Positions 10,826 through 25,560 of a stretch of DNA of 64,000 nt are shown piece by piece (positions within the stretch are counted from its first letter, which is position 1; the number at the start of each line of letters is the position of its first letter). Source of the stretch: Crotophaga sulcirostris (taxonomy: Eukaryota > Chordata > Aves > Cuculiformes > Crotophagidae). Location: positions 696,422 to 760,421 of the forward strand of contig VYZB01000370.1 in the NCBI GenBank assembly GCA_013397455.1, in the 5' to 3' direction. The notes beneath the pieces are model-generated. The model had not been told where the DNA came from. It searched no databases and was given only the letters and a program-made list of their open reading frames with translations. The position numbers and the translations under genes are program-made.

Positions 10826-13800
10826 AGAACCTAAATTTGAAGACTCTTCTTAATGTGTTTCTTTCAGCATTTTCCCACATAGAACAAATCTTACTAATTG
10901 AAAATATATTACAAAAAAGTGCCTTGCTCCAGTGAAAAAGAATATGGTCACATGGTAAAAAAAGGGAGATCTAAATATTTAGCTTTTTTCCTTTAGGATC
11001 ACATAAGATAAGTCTAATGTCAATATTGAAATTTATTTTACCTCTCTTATTCAAATATGAAAAAAGATAATTCAAGTGAAAATTAGACAATAAATACTCA
11101 GTGAAGGGAGAAAAATATAAAATTGCCTATTTAGTTTTAAATGGAACATAATTTTACCTTCTCACTCAGCAAAAGATATCAAATACACATAAGTGAAATA
11201 AAAGCATATTAAGAATTGAAACAATTTTTCTACCTAAAATTAGCAGCAAGAGAGTTAGAACTTGGCTTACTATTATCAAATTGTTGTTCTTAACACTAGC
11301 AATAGTCCCCAAACATCAGCGATCTGTTTGCAAAAGTAATTAATTCAATTTGTTCTTTTCTTCCTCTTCACGCACACACACACAAAAAAGAAACTTTATC
11401 ACTGCTCTGAAGTCATGCTTTTATAAAAACATAACTAGGCGGGTGGGAAAGGAAAAGAAAAACATAGACCTTCAGTCTAGTTAAATTTCATTATAAAAAC
11501 TCACAGCAGAAAATTGTTTCCAAATCTGAAGGGACTTAAGAATATTATTCCATTATGAGTTCACCACAGAATTGTTCGGAAAAACACATGCAAAAAGCAA
11601 TTTCATAACACCAAAACAAGCAGTTAGCATTGTGGGGGTGAGTATTCCCATGTTCTGTCTCCTTTTTCTGTCCTTATCAGACTTTTAACTGCTTGTATGA
11701 TCAAGGATTCTTAAGCTCAACAGTAAAATGAATTTACAGAATTATTATGCCATCAGAAGACATTATCTGAAAATATCTGTCCAACAGTCAGGAACAGAAA
11801 AGAAAGTTAACAGCAGGGAACTGGATTAAAGCCAATGGAAGAAATAATAATAAAAAGGCATCCCATATACAGGTGTGAAGCAGCTTTTACCTTCTCAGGG
11901 GAGCTATGAAGATGTGCTTACAAACCTGTGTGACACACTTACCGTTTAAAGTCCAAAGGGCATAGTTATATCATGGCTTGCAGTGAAATAAGAAACCATA
12001 GTGCTTTTCCTCATAGACTTCCCCACATTTGATTGCTTCCAGATTGGAACGCAGAAGCTATACATCTAGAACTTGCCTTGCTCTAGCCTGTAATAAAAAA
12101 ACTAGCAAATCCAAGGGCAAAATGATAGCACATGGGTTGATTAGGGAGGCATGATTAAGAAGCTTGGACCAGTGCTTATACACTGTCTGCTGACTGATTG
12201 GCTTGAAACATTGGTTTCAACACCATCTCACTTGGTTAACAGCAACAAACAAGTTTTGTCTGAGTACGAGCCCAGTGGCTTAGTGTGCTTGCTGTTCACG
12301 TGTTTGATAAACCTTCTCCCTCTGTCCTTTTGTATTTGCACAAATATCATCTCCAAGAAAGCGTGTAGCACTACTGGAGTTCACCAAAATCTAGCTCAGT
12401 AGCTAAGATGAGGTAGGTAGAGGGATAGTTCAATGTGATACCTGACCATAGAGATACATATGTGTATACACACACAAGTAAGATACATGTGTGTGTGTAA
12501 CTTTCAAAGGTAAGGGAGCAGCTTTCTGTCATTTTTCAGATCCATTTCTACATTCTATGTCCTAGTAAATTCTGTCAGATAGAAGGAAAAATAATTCACA
12601 GCCTTTTAGCTAGTCTTACTGGTGGATTCTTTCTTCCATTTTAATGTCTAATGATTTGTGAACAAGTTGCTGCAGCTCAGCAGAGAATCCTCAAATGGCT
12701 TCTGGTGTTATTTTGATGGTACTAGGACAATGATACCTTATAGCAAGATATGTCAGGCTTTTTCTCTGAGCTCTTCCTTTTCTTCTGAAGGAAGTTCATG
12801 TATTCTACATTGGAATAAGTCTTATAACTTAGAATAGAACCTGTCAAAAGGAATCTCTCATTTTTTCAGCTTTGAAACCAAGTGCATTAAATGGAATTGT
12901 AGCAATTTGCAGTGGTTGCAGATTTGGGGTTATGCATTGTTCTTTCAGAGAAAGCAAACCACATTTCATCAAAGATATTTCCACAGTAGTATATTAAACA
13001 ATAAATTGGACTATTTGTGTTGAGTAATTCAACTAATTTCAGATTTTACTTCAGAATAATCTTAAGTAACAAAACTGGAGATGGTCAGAAATGTCTCCTT
13101 GTAAATAACTCTATAAGACAACGTTATTTATTGAAGATACAAACATCATATGACTTGAAACAAAAAGGGCAAATATGTTTAATTAATTAAAACAAAGAGT
13201 TTAAAATTCAAACCAGACAATCACTTTAATCAACATTCCTAATAATACAGTGATATAAAAGCTAGAAAGTGGGAATGATGAATCTAAACCCAAATTTATG
13301 ATTCTGAATATCCATGTTCAACTGACACCTGACTGTCAGAATGACAAAGCATGTAGACAAATTAGGACATGAAACATTCCTCAGGTGTCTCTGCATACCC
13401 AGTATAAGTTCTGCTTTCATGTGCCACAACAGCTTTACGTCTTAAACGCAATCACAGTCTAGAGAACGTTTTTTTTTTTCTCCACTAGAGTCCAATGTAC
13501 ACTTATTAATTTGCACTACAAAGAATGCCAAAGTGGCTACCATTTTCTTTTCAAATCCAGACATGGGAGGAGCAGAGCATAATCCTTCTACAATAACTTT
13601 CTGCTGCACAGCAACCAAGACATAAAACTGAACAAGATTTTTAAAACATTAGAGAAAGATCACTTTAGTGGGGTAGGGACAGAAAGGAGTGACTTAAATT
13701 TTAACATTTATTTAAGGAATCATAATTTTCTTACATTACAGACTCATTCTTTAAAACATATAAATGATCTTTGAAAGACAAATCTTTGGATTCCTGGCAT

Positions 13801-14262
13801 CCCTAACCCAGAGCAAGTGCCTTAAGAATTACAGTATCAGCCACACTCATTGTCTTGCTTTCCGAGTCACTAATTCTTGCAGTCTTTCCCCCAGAGTAGC
13901 TCAGGTCCAACTGGGAGACGTAGATGAAGCTGGTTCTACCTAGCCTGTTATTTGACACTTAAGTCCTTCTCCTGGTTGTAGGAGCTTTAGCTCTGACATC
14001 CTTCACAGTGCTGAAGCTCTAGTATCTGTACCCATATCTTTCTGGGTAAGCATTTGAATTATCAGAATTAATTGCAGTAAGATTCTTCATCTTGTTGTAA
14101 ATTTTAATTAAAACTATATACTGAAGGTATTGTCTTGCTAAGATCATATCTTATATATTGGGAATTCCAAATGAGTAGTTGCTTCCCAGCCCATCTGTGA
14201 ATCATACAGGGGGTTAATCATAAGGGATGGGAATCATAAAGGGTGAGAACCAGATGCTGCTT

Positions 14263-14278
14263 TCAAGCATATGCTTGA
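14263..14278. repeat. 16-bp perfect palindrome with a downstream half copy
   Basis: TCAAGCATATGCTTGA is a perfect palindrome. The word TTCAAGCATAT, covering its left half, recurs at 14286-14296, exactly 24 bp after its first occurrence at 14262. Confidence 0.9.
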
Positions 14279-17200
14279 GCTTAGGTTCAAGCATATTTCA
14301 GACTTTATCTTCCAAACCAAAGTTGTCCAGATTTTCATGCCACCAACTCAAGTGGAATGGATCAGTCTTAGGCATAAACACTTTAAATTCTGAGTGTCAG
14401 CTTACAGGGAATTGAACGGCCTGAGTGTCAACATGCACTATAAAGGACATTTTCTAAACTTTTAAATTTCACCACAAACCAGAAATATTTTTTCTATTGA
14501 TTCACTTGCATACTTCTTTTTTTTTCTAATTTTGTATCAAACAGCAATTAAAATATAAATAAAGAAGTACTTCCTTGCTGATCCACTCATGAATCAATTA
14601 AATACTTCTCTAGTAAGCTGCACTTTTAATGAAAGAGGTGAGAATGGTACTGAGAGGTTAGGCAGTAGTGAAAAAAATGTAGTAAACTTGTAAACCTCTA
14701 ACAATACATAAAAAACTTTCCCACTATGTGAGAGATAAAGCAAAAGATAGTGAAGAAGAGTCTATGTTAATTTGTGGATGACCACAGGCATTGCGTTCAT
14801 GAGTGGGTGTTGGTTAAGTCCAGAAAGAGCATCAACTTAACCCTGATCCAGTCTCATGCTTAGAAGGCTCCTTCCACATTTATTACTTTGCTTTTTGTGT
14901 TTAACACTGGATTTATGGAGGTCTTAATACTTTCCTTCTTGTAAAAAAGATTACTCTCCATTAGAGGTGACATTGCATACTTATTGGCAATACTTGAACT
15001 ATAGAATGATGTTATTTATATGACTGAGTTGCATTCAAAGGAAGCATAATACAATCTAAACGAATGGTCAGAGAATATTTCTTTTCTATAGTGAACTGCA
15101 CTTTATTTTCATGACAGAGCAAATGAATATACAAATGAAGATTTTGTCTCTGTTTCACAGTGACTATATGATAAATATTTCCATGGAAAAGTTAAGTGTC
15201 AATAGACATGTATTTTCTATTAAATTATTGTTTCAGTTTTATGGAATACAAAGCCTCCTTTAAGCTTTTCTAAAAACTGTCACAGTGTCTTCTTTCTTTC
15301 TTTCTTGATGCTGTCCTGCTTTCTTCTTTTTTTGTATACAACTGCATTTGCGAAAGATGCGAGTGATGAGATATTAATAAAAGATCATGAGGCTTCACTG
15401 TAACTGTGTAAGCTTAGAGCATGTTCTTTCTTTGTCTCTCTTCCTCTCTATATACATACCACACACATAGATTTATATACAAAGATAAAGGCATTATAAA
15501 TAGCAGATAAATGCTAGATGAAAGCATACATAAAGAGTTTTTTGGTGACAATTCCTAGAAGCACTGGTTGCAACTATATAGATATGCCATAAAGCTGTGG
15601 GCCTGCTTTCGGGTTTCAAGTGCACTAAATTTATATCCCCTCTATATAACTTACTGTTGAAAGGCTAGGGTTTTTTTTTTATTTTTTTTGTCTAGTTAAA
15701 ATGCAGAGTAATACACCTAACCTTTTAAGTTAACATTGTCTCCACCATGAAGTGGTAAAAAATTTCCCATGTCTATTAAATTCCATTGCCTTTTGTAGCC
15801 CCTTTAAGAAGAACGTAGAACAACTTTTTAACTAAGGTCACATAAGGTGCAACTTTTCCTCCTCTTCATTGTTATACTCATTATTTTTGTATCATATTCT
15901 TGGATATGACTGGTAATATCTAGATATGGAAAAGTATGCTATCTTTCTCGTAGACACTTGGAAAACTTATGAGGACAGGAAGCTCCAGTTTTCCCTGTTC
16001 ACAGTCAGTAGACGTACTTACCAGTGGAATGAGAATGAATAATGAGTTGCTATTACCTGTAAGAAGTTTTAGACATGTGTCCAAAGAGAGAAGTTTTAGG
16101 AATGGGATAGCTTTGCATTGTTAAAACTGAGAAAAGTCAGTGGGGACAAATGGTAAAACAATTTGTTTACTAAAATTTGGCTTCTAAAAAACAAGTGCTG
16201 TGAAAACACATCATTGACTGGAAGTTACTTATGGTCTGGCCAGACTCTTGGCAACATTTTACCTGCATATGGTATGATTAGCAAAAAACTACTTTCTGCC
16301 AGTATTCCTGGAGAGTTCAAAGTGAGCTTGAGGCTTTTGTGTTTAGACAGAGAACATATATAGTTCTTTAGAAGAGCAACCCAATGAAATGGATAATCAG
16401 GAACTATGAGGGCACTAGTAATATTGATAAGAAATACCTTGCAAACCAGATTCCCTTTGTCTCCCTCCCCTCCCCTAGTCTTCATTCATTCAGTTTCTAT
16501 TTTGAAAATCCTCCAACATGATGTTATCCAATGGCTCTCACTTTTTTATTTTAACTTTATTATACTAGGCCTCATCTTGTTCTTAAAAGACCGAATATGT
16601 TAACCAAAATCCAGGGAATAAAAATGCATTGACTGTTAAATGCAAATATTATTCTGCTAATGTCATACACGCATCCATATTTTTGATATGGATGCAATAT
16701 ATTTCCTTAGGAAATGCACAGTGCTCCTTGTTCAATGAAGCAGGGAATTCATAACATTCTTTACTAAGCCCAAAACCAACAATGTAATATTTCAAAATTA
16801 TTTGCAGAAATTGAACATATATGATTATTTAATCGTGACTGAAAAGCAGACCCACGTGTGTGGTAGAAGTAACTACTTGTTCTAGGTTAGTAACAATGGA
16901 GAATGTATGGTTTAATTAAATTTTCAAATGAATGGATTTACATTTACCTCCATGCTTTTTCTTTTCTTTTTTTAGTTAAGATTTTTTTTTAGTATGCAAT
17001 GATCTTTTCCTAATGAGATTCAAGAATAGAAAAGATGTTCATGATCTTGGAATATTAGGAACCAGTTCAAAACCTACTGACTTCAGTAAGTTTTGGACCA
17101 GAACTTCAATGAAATATTGGAGAAAGACTTATGACTAAAGTTCATTCAGAGTAGAGTGAGGAAATTCTGTTTTGACAATGAAAGGTATTATTAATGCCAA

Positions 17201-19227
17201 GATCTTTCACTTTTTTTCCACATATATATTTGCAACAAGAAGCCAAAAAAAAAGATGTTGATACTCATTGCCAAGTATTGTCCATCTGTCAAACAGCATT
17301 GAAATGCAGGAATTCTAACAAAGCTTTTACATATGAAAGCCTAAGAATGGTATACTACAACACAGAAATGTTCATCTCAAGCTGTTTTCAAGATATCAAC
17401 CCGTGGGTCTTTATATATAGAATTAAATCCACGGGGGAAATAAAAAAGACTTGAAAAATAGATTACATGTATTACTACTATTCTACAACCAAAGATAAAC
17501 AAAGCAATATTTTATAACTGTCTTCATGCCCTGTCTTTGAACAACTACAATATACATATAGCCGGGATATGACTATGTTGTTACATCATTGTGTAATACT
17601 TTACATCAAGGAACAGCAAGCTGGAATGTCAGCAGCTAGAATGCTCAATGCAGTCACATTACCAGTAGAGTTACTCTTTCTCGTTAACAATATGTGTTCA
17701 GAGGAGTAGATAATTCAACAAAACAAAGACCTGTGCAGGAAATATTAGAACATTTCATGATATTTGATCCATATGAAGACTAATTGTGTGACACACTATT
17801 TTCTGGGATCAAGATTTAGTAAGTCAAATGATGAGCAGTTTGAAGTAAAAGGAATTTGTAAGTGACCTACTTCATAGTTAAGTATAAATACAATCTCTTT
17901 TGCAAAACTGACATCATATTTTGATTTTTTCTGTAAGTGAAAACAGATCTTGTGCGAATTTTTTGTATTTTTCATTATTTAAATAAAAATATATAAGCTT
18001 TCCTTTCAGAAAAGAAGTTCTGAAGTTTTGGTACGTGTATGTTTGGGTTGTCAGCACATTGTATTTCTTCTTAATTTGATACATTAGTGGTTTGTGTAGT
18101 TATAAAGCCAAACAGGTTATCATGTTTATCATTCCAGAATGCATAACACTTTCAAGATGTCTTTGTTACTTTCCCGGCTTTAAAAATATTTTAGAAGAAG
18201 GAATCATTCTTTTCCTCAGTAAATTATCGCATTTGTATATACAACAACCACAAATCCAATGTATTACAAGTCATGAAGAGGAAAATGTTCACACACAAGA
18301 AGCTGAATGATTAATATTAAATTATTTCAGTGTTCTATGTTGGATTATCATTTCAAGCAGGGTATAGTTCCACCAGAGGAAAACAAAAAATTGAAGTCTT
18401 ATTTCCATAAGTATAGCATAATAAAAAACCCCAGTGCCAGTTTCTGCTGTCTTCAGATATGTTTGGTAAAACATGACTTTCTCAGAGATGCCACTAGATT
18501 TAATGGGATCTCTGATGGAGAGGAAGTCTTCTCAATGTGAATAAAAATCTTTAAATGTATTAGAAATTGTGCTTTTGTTCCTGCAAATATCTTTAAATAA
18601 ATGGACAATGGTGAATGCTTTTTAGTCAATAAAATTGTTTATCATTTAACTGTTGTTTTATTTTTCCATAGATTTTATGCATGAGGTTTATTTGTTATGA
18701 GTACCAAAAAGCCTTGTGCTATTCAGTAGGGCTTGGCCCTATGCACAGAAGTGCATGTATTTGCATAAGGACCTTACATTCCGCTAACATTGTGAATCAG
18801 CATATATGAGAACATTGTTTTTTTCATTTTCTACAAAGATATTAAGATGGTTTTTCCATATTCAGCGACATTAAAATTGAGCATTCTTGTTATACTCATG
18901 ATATTATTTGCCATCAAGTATTCTGGTATACAGCTGGCATAACTCTGGATTGCACATCTAGTAGGTGTGGGTGGAATTCATAAGAATAAGTCTTACATAA
19001 ATAATGTGCCAAAGCTTTGATATAACAAGTACTTATGCCTGATGGCCACCATTTACTGTTTGCCAGTTCAAATGTGCTTCCAGTGTTGGAATTCATCCAC
19101 CCTGGCACTTGAAATATTGAGAATGTTCTCACTACATTTTGGAGGTGGAAGTTGAAGGGAGCTGTGTACTCAGCTGTTCTAAACTGCAACAGCTCCAGGG
19201 AAGTGAGCAGAAGCACCTTACTTTGTA

Positions 19228-19257
19228 GCTGAAATATACATATACATGTATTTCAGC
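19228..19257. repeat. Short inverted repeat (9-bp arms)
   Basis: GCTGAAATA at 19228-19236 pairs perfectly with TATTTCAGC at 19249-19257 around a 12-nt TACATATACATG loop. No function is suggested, and such structures are common in AT-rich DNA. Confidence 0.85.
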
Positions 19258-19404
19258 AGTATACAGTTGGCCTATATACTTCCATGTCTAACTAGCTTAG
19301 TACTATTTTAGGGCAATTAATCATGGGATATATCATTCTAGAGAAGTGACCTTGATGTCCCCTTAGAGAAAATCCTAAAACAAGAGAGGAAGGACTTACA
19401 TGTT

Positions 19405-19560
19405 ATCATAGAACAATAGAAGACAGATCTGGAAAGAACCTTGAGGAGTCACCTACACTATCTTTCTGCTCCAGATATATTTACCCCATTCCCATGAATG
19501 CTTGACTAATCTGTTCATTAATCATTTGTCATTAATCCCAGCCCAACATCATCAGCACAA
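19405..19560 (-). mobile_element. Old CR1-like 3' end relic
   Basis: 'atcatagaacaatagaagac' followed by 'tggaaagaaccttgaggagtc' and 'cacctacactatctttctgc' resembles the reverse complement of a CR1-family 3' UTR (atcatagaat..., ggaagggacc..gagaggtcatctagtcca...). Divergence is much higher than in the CR1 copies at 5, 47, 57 and 60 kb, so it is probably an older subfamily. The right edge is a guess. Confidence 0.5.
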
Positions 19561-22500
19561 AGTTGTATACATAGCTCCCCTGTGTCTCTTACCCCAGATG
19601 CAGAGAAATGTCTGATATTTTTCTCTTGATAGTACATGTAAACGAATGATTATCATCCTTGCTGTTTGCAGATACAACAGAAGTGTTCAACTGAAGTGCT
19701 GACAAGAGCTTGAAATATTTAATTCTGACCATGAGTCTAGTGGAAGAGGACCAAAGAACTCAGATATTTTTATTTGTGATTCAGAAGATGGCCTCATCTA
19801 AGAACTGATCAAAAGGAAGCATCATTCCCTCTGGACATTTAATTACAATCTGTTCTTGTTATTTGTATTTATTTTAAGCGTGCTGCTTTTTCTGTAAAAA
19901 ATCTGTTCTTTCATGCTGCCACACGTATAAAAATTGTTTTCCAAGTACTACGAAATCTCTCTTATATTTACTCTGATAGTAAGAAAAGGCTTCTGGAATT
20001 CAGTACTTGGGTTTCAGTATGGGCATATTAAAGAAAAAGAAGCTGCAGTGAAATGCTTAACAAATATAGAAAAGATGCTTACTTAATATGCCTGGGTAAT
20101 ATTTTCAGAGGCATGTAGGTTGTATAGTAACATGAACCAAGAAATATAGGCTTGTAGGTGATTTGGACACTTCCAAAAATTAATTTCACCCCAAAATTTT
20201 GAAAGAATAATTTTACCCCTCAGATTAAACTTAAAATAGTTTTCAGATAAATTATAATCAATAGACAAGGTCTCATCCAAATGATTACTCTTCCTGAATA
20301 GATTGCATAGCATCCATTTTTTTGCAGAGTAATTTATTTTTATGCCTTTATGCCTTATTGAGCCACAGCTGATCAGAATATCTTTACCTGTGTAAGAACT
20401 GTAAAGCATTAAAATGTCATCCTTCATTACATCTTAAAAATAAAGTAGCTAAATTTTTTTCTTGTTGTTACATTTTTATTGCTGTTGATAAGGGTTCTGT
20501 ATACATTTCACTCTTAAATTTCTCACTTTCTATCAAAATTTTTATCGAGCTGACCTGGGACCGGAACTACCATAAAAAGATGAGTAAGATGAGAGTAGCA
20601 AAAATCAGGTTCATAAACACAGAACAATTTTTACCCATTGACAATAATTCCTGTTTAATATTGGCAAGAATGATGAATCCAGTGCTCCAAGCATTTTACT
20701 GTGGCATCAAAAATTAATAGAGGAGCACGGGAAAAAATGCTTGGCCTAGAAAATAGGTGAAAGTCAGAGCTGTGTGGGATACTAAGCATCTAATAAGAGT
20801 TATCTACAACCCAAAGCTGAGAAGAATGGGGTAATGTTTATCTCTTGACTTGTATCATCAGTTACTAACTGTCTTTAAAAGCACTTGGATTTCTTGTCAA
20901 TGTGACAAGTTTCCATGTTATTATCTCTCCTGCTGACTGTAAAGGAGAACAACAGAGAGGAAAGGAACAAGTAAGGTGTTTTTGAATTAACAATGCTAAC
21001 GTCTCAGTCTCCCTCAACTTAAAACTCAAGGGAAAAGGAGGCACTGTTTTTGTCCTTACAGTACTTTCAGTACCTTTGAGTACCTTCAGTCTCAGAGAGG
21101 TAGTGTGAAATTACAGGTTTACATTTGTGTTTACCATCATATGACTACTCTTTAGTTCGTTTTAGTTCAATAAATGTTCTCCTTTACAGATAGTCATAGT
21201 TTCCCTCTAAGACATTCTTGTCATTCAATGCTATACAATTCAAAAATAAGAAAGGTGCTGTAGAACTGCTGCTTAAGATTATTAAAAGCATTTGACATCA
21301 TGCTTGAAGATAGTCTCTATGTTATTAATAGTACAACTTCAACTGATTTCAAACAAACCACAATTTGGCTAATGCCACAATTTACTTTAGAAAAAAACTG
21401 GCCTTCATGCTTTGTCTTTATCTTTTTGAATCCTCTGCACAGTGACTATGCTTGCAAACACAGCAGAGGTTTAAAAAATCCTAATGATGTGGCAAGTCAA
21501 CTGTAGCTCAAACTGATCTGTTGTTGAATGTACATCTACACTGGAAGACTAATAATGAGGAGAGCAAGCATCTAGTATTTCATAAAGTAAAAAACCTTCA
21601 ATCTTGCTTATGTTATGACCATTTTTACTGCTACAGACAATAATTGTCTGTGGATTGCAGTTAGAATGACAGAATGCAGCAAAGAGTTGTGGGATTTTCT
21701 GATTTTGTTTTTGATTTGGGGAAGTCAAAATTCAGTTTTTTTCTATTACATCTACTGAAATAGAGTCTATAAACTTTAAAAAAAAAGAAAAAGTTCATCA
21801 GTTCAAGAAGATGCTTACAATAAAATAAAAAATAGAACAACCTCTAGATGCATATCTTGATCTTTTTTTTTCCTTGAACACATATATAAAAGAATAAAAG
21901 ATAAATAAAAATTAGACCATAGGGAACATTGGATCATCTAGCCTTATTCATTTCTTCTATGACATTAAATTTCACCCTTTACTCCTGTACTGAAACCAAC
22001 ACTCTTTGTTTGACTTGTTTACGTTTGCCTTATATTTAGTAAAAGCATAGCTTCCAAAAAAGCATCCTCTCTTGATGTGAAGATGTTGAGACACAGAGAA
22101 TTCATTTCTCTGCTGTGTTCTTCCATTCATTAATCACAGCCACTTGTTTTTAAAAAATGTTTTATTCCTAATTTTAATTTTTTTTTGTGCATCTTGCAAC
22201 TGTAAATCCTATTATGGTTTTCTTACTAGATGTTAAAGTCCTCAGTATTTTATTTTTCCATCTCTGATGGTATCTATAAATTAAAAAACCCACTTTTTTA
22301 AAAAAATCAAAGCATGAAATTCTTTACATCTCTTGCTGTAAGACATTTTCTCTAGACTGCGAATAATTTCTATGGATTTCACTACCTCAACTCCAACTCT
22401 TAACCTTTCAAAGTTATGAATACTGGAACTGCACACACAATTTTCTAATATCTGTTTTACCAAGGTTGTGTGTGTCTATAAAACCTTAGAGAGCTCTATT

Positions 22501-25440
22501 TTCTGTTTTCTTTCTTATAAAATATCTGTAAACAAATAAAAAAACAAACCCTAAAAAAATATTAGTCCATTCACCAGTTCAGTGTTTAGGCATTATACTA
22601 CATAAAAATTTGAACCCCTATGAAACATGCCTAAGCGGAGAGGTCGAAGACGTCAAAATAGTCGCAAAAGTCTGCCTTATTAATTGCTAGAAATCTGTTC
22701 AGAAGCATGTCAATTCCTGCAGATTTTGTGAGGCAAAGTAAGTCCTTTAAGGAGAAACTAGGCTTATGACTGGACAGCTGCTACAGCTGCATTGTTCTGA
22801 TACCCTTGCCTTGAGTTAGCATTGCCTACTAGAAGAATACACAGAGAGAAATTTTTCAGGTTAATTCTCACACTTTTCTCCAATACATAGCTTCCTTGTC
22901 AGGCAGGTGAGGCCTCAGGTAAAAAAAGGCCACTTAACTTTGACAGAAGTACACACTTTTCTTGGAATAGTTTAAGCAGCATGGTCATATTTTAGATGGT
23001 TTTCAGTGTACGTAAAATGTGAGAATAAGGTAGATAACCCAACAGATTTCAGCACTGAAGGTGTTAGGTCAAAACATCGGCATTCATTCCTAGGTGACAG
23101 GAAATATTTTCCTTTAAAGCTATAACAGAGATGTTGAAATCTGCCTGAAAGGACAATTTCAGAGAAATAGCAGTAGGTTCTATTTCAAAAAATAATTAGT
23201 TTCTTCTCAGTCCTGGTATTGCTCCTCTGTAGAGAATAGTTTGAGCTTCTACAAGCCTCACCAGATTTTATCAGGTGACAAAGACAGCTATTTGTCTTGT
23301 TTCAAAATTCGATAATGACTGAATCCATTGAATTAAATGGAGGAGAAAAAGCAGCTCTCAATCTCCTCTCTCCCTCTGAAGTCCTGTTACAAGTCACATT
23401 TCTACAGTGAGGTACTAATGACATCATTCACAACCGTCAACCTGTTGCAGTAAAACAGACACATAATTTCAGTGTGGCAAAATGCAGCATCTCTCTTCTT
23501 ATTAACAGCAGCTCTGTTTGTTGTTTCATCAGAGGAAAAAAATTCTCCCTTGTTAAAGAACTGCTGTAAGATTTGCAAAAACTGACTTCAAACTGAGAGA
23601 AGCTTAGCATAGCTATTAGTGGATGGCTCCCTTTTGACTCGCTTAGTAAACCTGCTTTCTATACACCCCCAGGGTTCTGGTTCAAGGACTGGCTGATTGC
23701 ACACACAGCAAGTTCAGTTACCAGATTTAATCTGTCAGATGCAAACAGCTGTCATATCCATCTGTGGAACATGCTGAAAGGGTGGAGAGATCAAAACCTG
23801 AGATTCCCTCTGAGTTTCCAGGATTAGCAGTCCCTGAAGTACCAAAGATCTAAATTAACAAATGCAAGTGAGCACAGGGTGAATCCAGGTAATTTGGCAT
23901 GCCTTAGACAGGTGTATGGCACGAAATGTTGCAGGGTAAGAATAACAGTTATAATTTTCTTTCAAAAGTGATTGTGAAAAATGTTGATTTTTCCCATTGT
24001 GCTTTCTGTTCACCTTTAGCAACTGTCCAGGCAGCTGTCTTCCTGTCGCTACTGTTGTGCTGGGCTGTCCATAGGAATGCTCCTTGGCAACATTCCTTTG
24101 ACCATCTCTGACATTTTTGCTACAAAGAATACCCAGCCTCTCCCTTCTGTTGCTAAACTGATTCATGCAGCACAGTTAAAACTAAGATTTATCCTCTGCC
24201 TGATTTCCCTCATATCTGACTGCTGAGCTTTCAGCCTATCTTGTCAATATCTCAACTTGACTGCCTGACTGAGTGGCTACTTCGCATTTTTTACTGTAGG
24301 GTAAGAAGGTGTATATCGACATTCATTCAGAATCTTCATTTAGATGCACAAATGTTTGTTTAATTTTCATGACTTCAATGTGTCTGATTTAGTGCAAAGT
24401 GTTTAAAAAGGTGAGTGATAGAGCATATTTTTAAAATATATTTTAAGTTTTTGAAGACCTCAGGTCTGCAATGAAGTAATAATATGCATACAGAGAGAGA
24501 GCTCCCAATGGCTGAAGAGACAATCTTAGCTAATTTTATATTTGGAAAGAAGGATCAACACAGTGTATTTATATAACTGAGTTTCAGTCTCTCTGCAAAT
24601 ACTGAAGACGTTTCAAATAGAGTCAGTGAAAAAATGGGAAAAAATATATGTAACCTGCCTTGTTGCTCATACAAAGGAAAAAGATGTGGGAAGAATTTAC
24701 TTCATATTTGAAAACAAATTATTTTTAAAAAGTAACACATATCACATTTTGAAAAGTAACCTTTCTTTAAAGCTACATCCAAGACACTAGACACCATACG
24801 ATGAATACAGCCCTAATCATATCAGTCTTTGCAAATGTATGAAACATGCTTGAATTTAACTGTAGGCCAATAAGTAAAAAAAACCAAAAAACAAAACCAA
24901 AACAAAGCCTCTAAGCAAGGTCAAATGCTTCAACTGAGAATCTTCTAACAAATCAAAGCCATAATGTTTTAATTTTTAAATATGTTCTGTTAGTTATTTG
25001 TAATCTCAATCAGTCTTTAAAGAATATGTTTTAAAAAAAGTTTTGAACAATAACATGAAATCAGGGCTCTGATGAACTGTTCCCCAGAGTTTTGAGTTTT
25101 GTTCAGAAAGTCCTTCTAAACTTGCAATCTAATTAGAGCTCCTAAGGAAGCAGCATTCTTCTGTGGATAGTAATTGCAATATCAGTCACAAAAGCAAGGG
25201 TAATATGTTATAATTATAATCAAGTTAGCTTTAAACAGAGCAGCACAGGCATCTCTAGTGGTTTAAGGACAGCACTAAGGAAACTGTGGCTTACAGCCAC
25301 GATTCATTAGAAGTTTTAAAGCCCAGACTCATCTTCATGTTGGTGCAGCATGTAATGCTTTAACCAGTTTTAAACTAGTCATGAATATGGATTTAATCAT
25401 ATAGTGGCTAACATTTCAGGCATAGTCTTGGGTTGTTCCT
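19561..25440. other. Unannotated non-coding DNA
   Basis: No gene or RNA gene is recognised. The longest frames (103 codons at 23855-24166 minus; 114 codons at 20083-20427 minus) have no recognisable domain, no signal peptide and no splice context. The less AT-rich part at about 23390-23760 contains a TGACATCA word and a CAGCTG E-box and is a weak candidate for a conserved non-coding element. Confidence 0.55.
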
Positions 25441-25560
25441 TTAGGTCTACCATTTGGACTTGAGAAGTAATTGCATTTCTCAATGCCTCAGTTTTGACAT
25501 TCGTACACTAGGAACAATAATATCTCTTGTAAAGTTGCTTTAAAGGCTATGGATATGAAC
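25441..25560 (+). mobile_element. MIR-type SINE relic
   Basis: The stretch 'tttctcaatgcctcagtttt', then 'ggaacaataatatctcttgt', then 'aaagttgctttaaaggctat' follows the MIR SINE 3' half in order: ctctgtgcctcagtttcc, gggataataatacctac, and the gttgttgtgaggatt block. The match is degraded, as expected for a relic of this age. Confidence 0.7.

Larger units (their letters stand above)
8666..19404. other. Long unannotated AT-rich non-coding DNA
   Basis: No gene or RNA gene is recognised in this 10.7-kb stretch. Open frames stay below 90 codons and have no motif. Notable small items are a strong splice acceptor before 10757 (listed separately), a duplicated GATTCCTAGG near 10152-10173, CA/TG runs near 11372 and 12466-12500, and a 16-bp palindrome at 14263-14278. 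The part from about 9690 to 10400 is slightly GC-richer and may hold an old, unidentifiable repeat. Confidence 0.55.

Noticed and set aside
17055..17110. 'ctactgacttcagtaagttttgg' as an old SINE or CR1 piece
   Set aside because: It is too short and too degraded to assign to any family.
20083..20427. 114-codon minus-strand ORF
   Set aside because: Unrecognised composition-driven sequence without motif or gene context.
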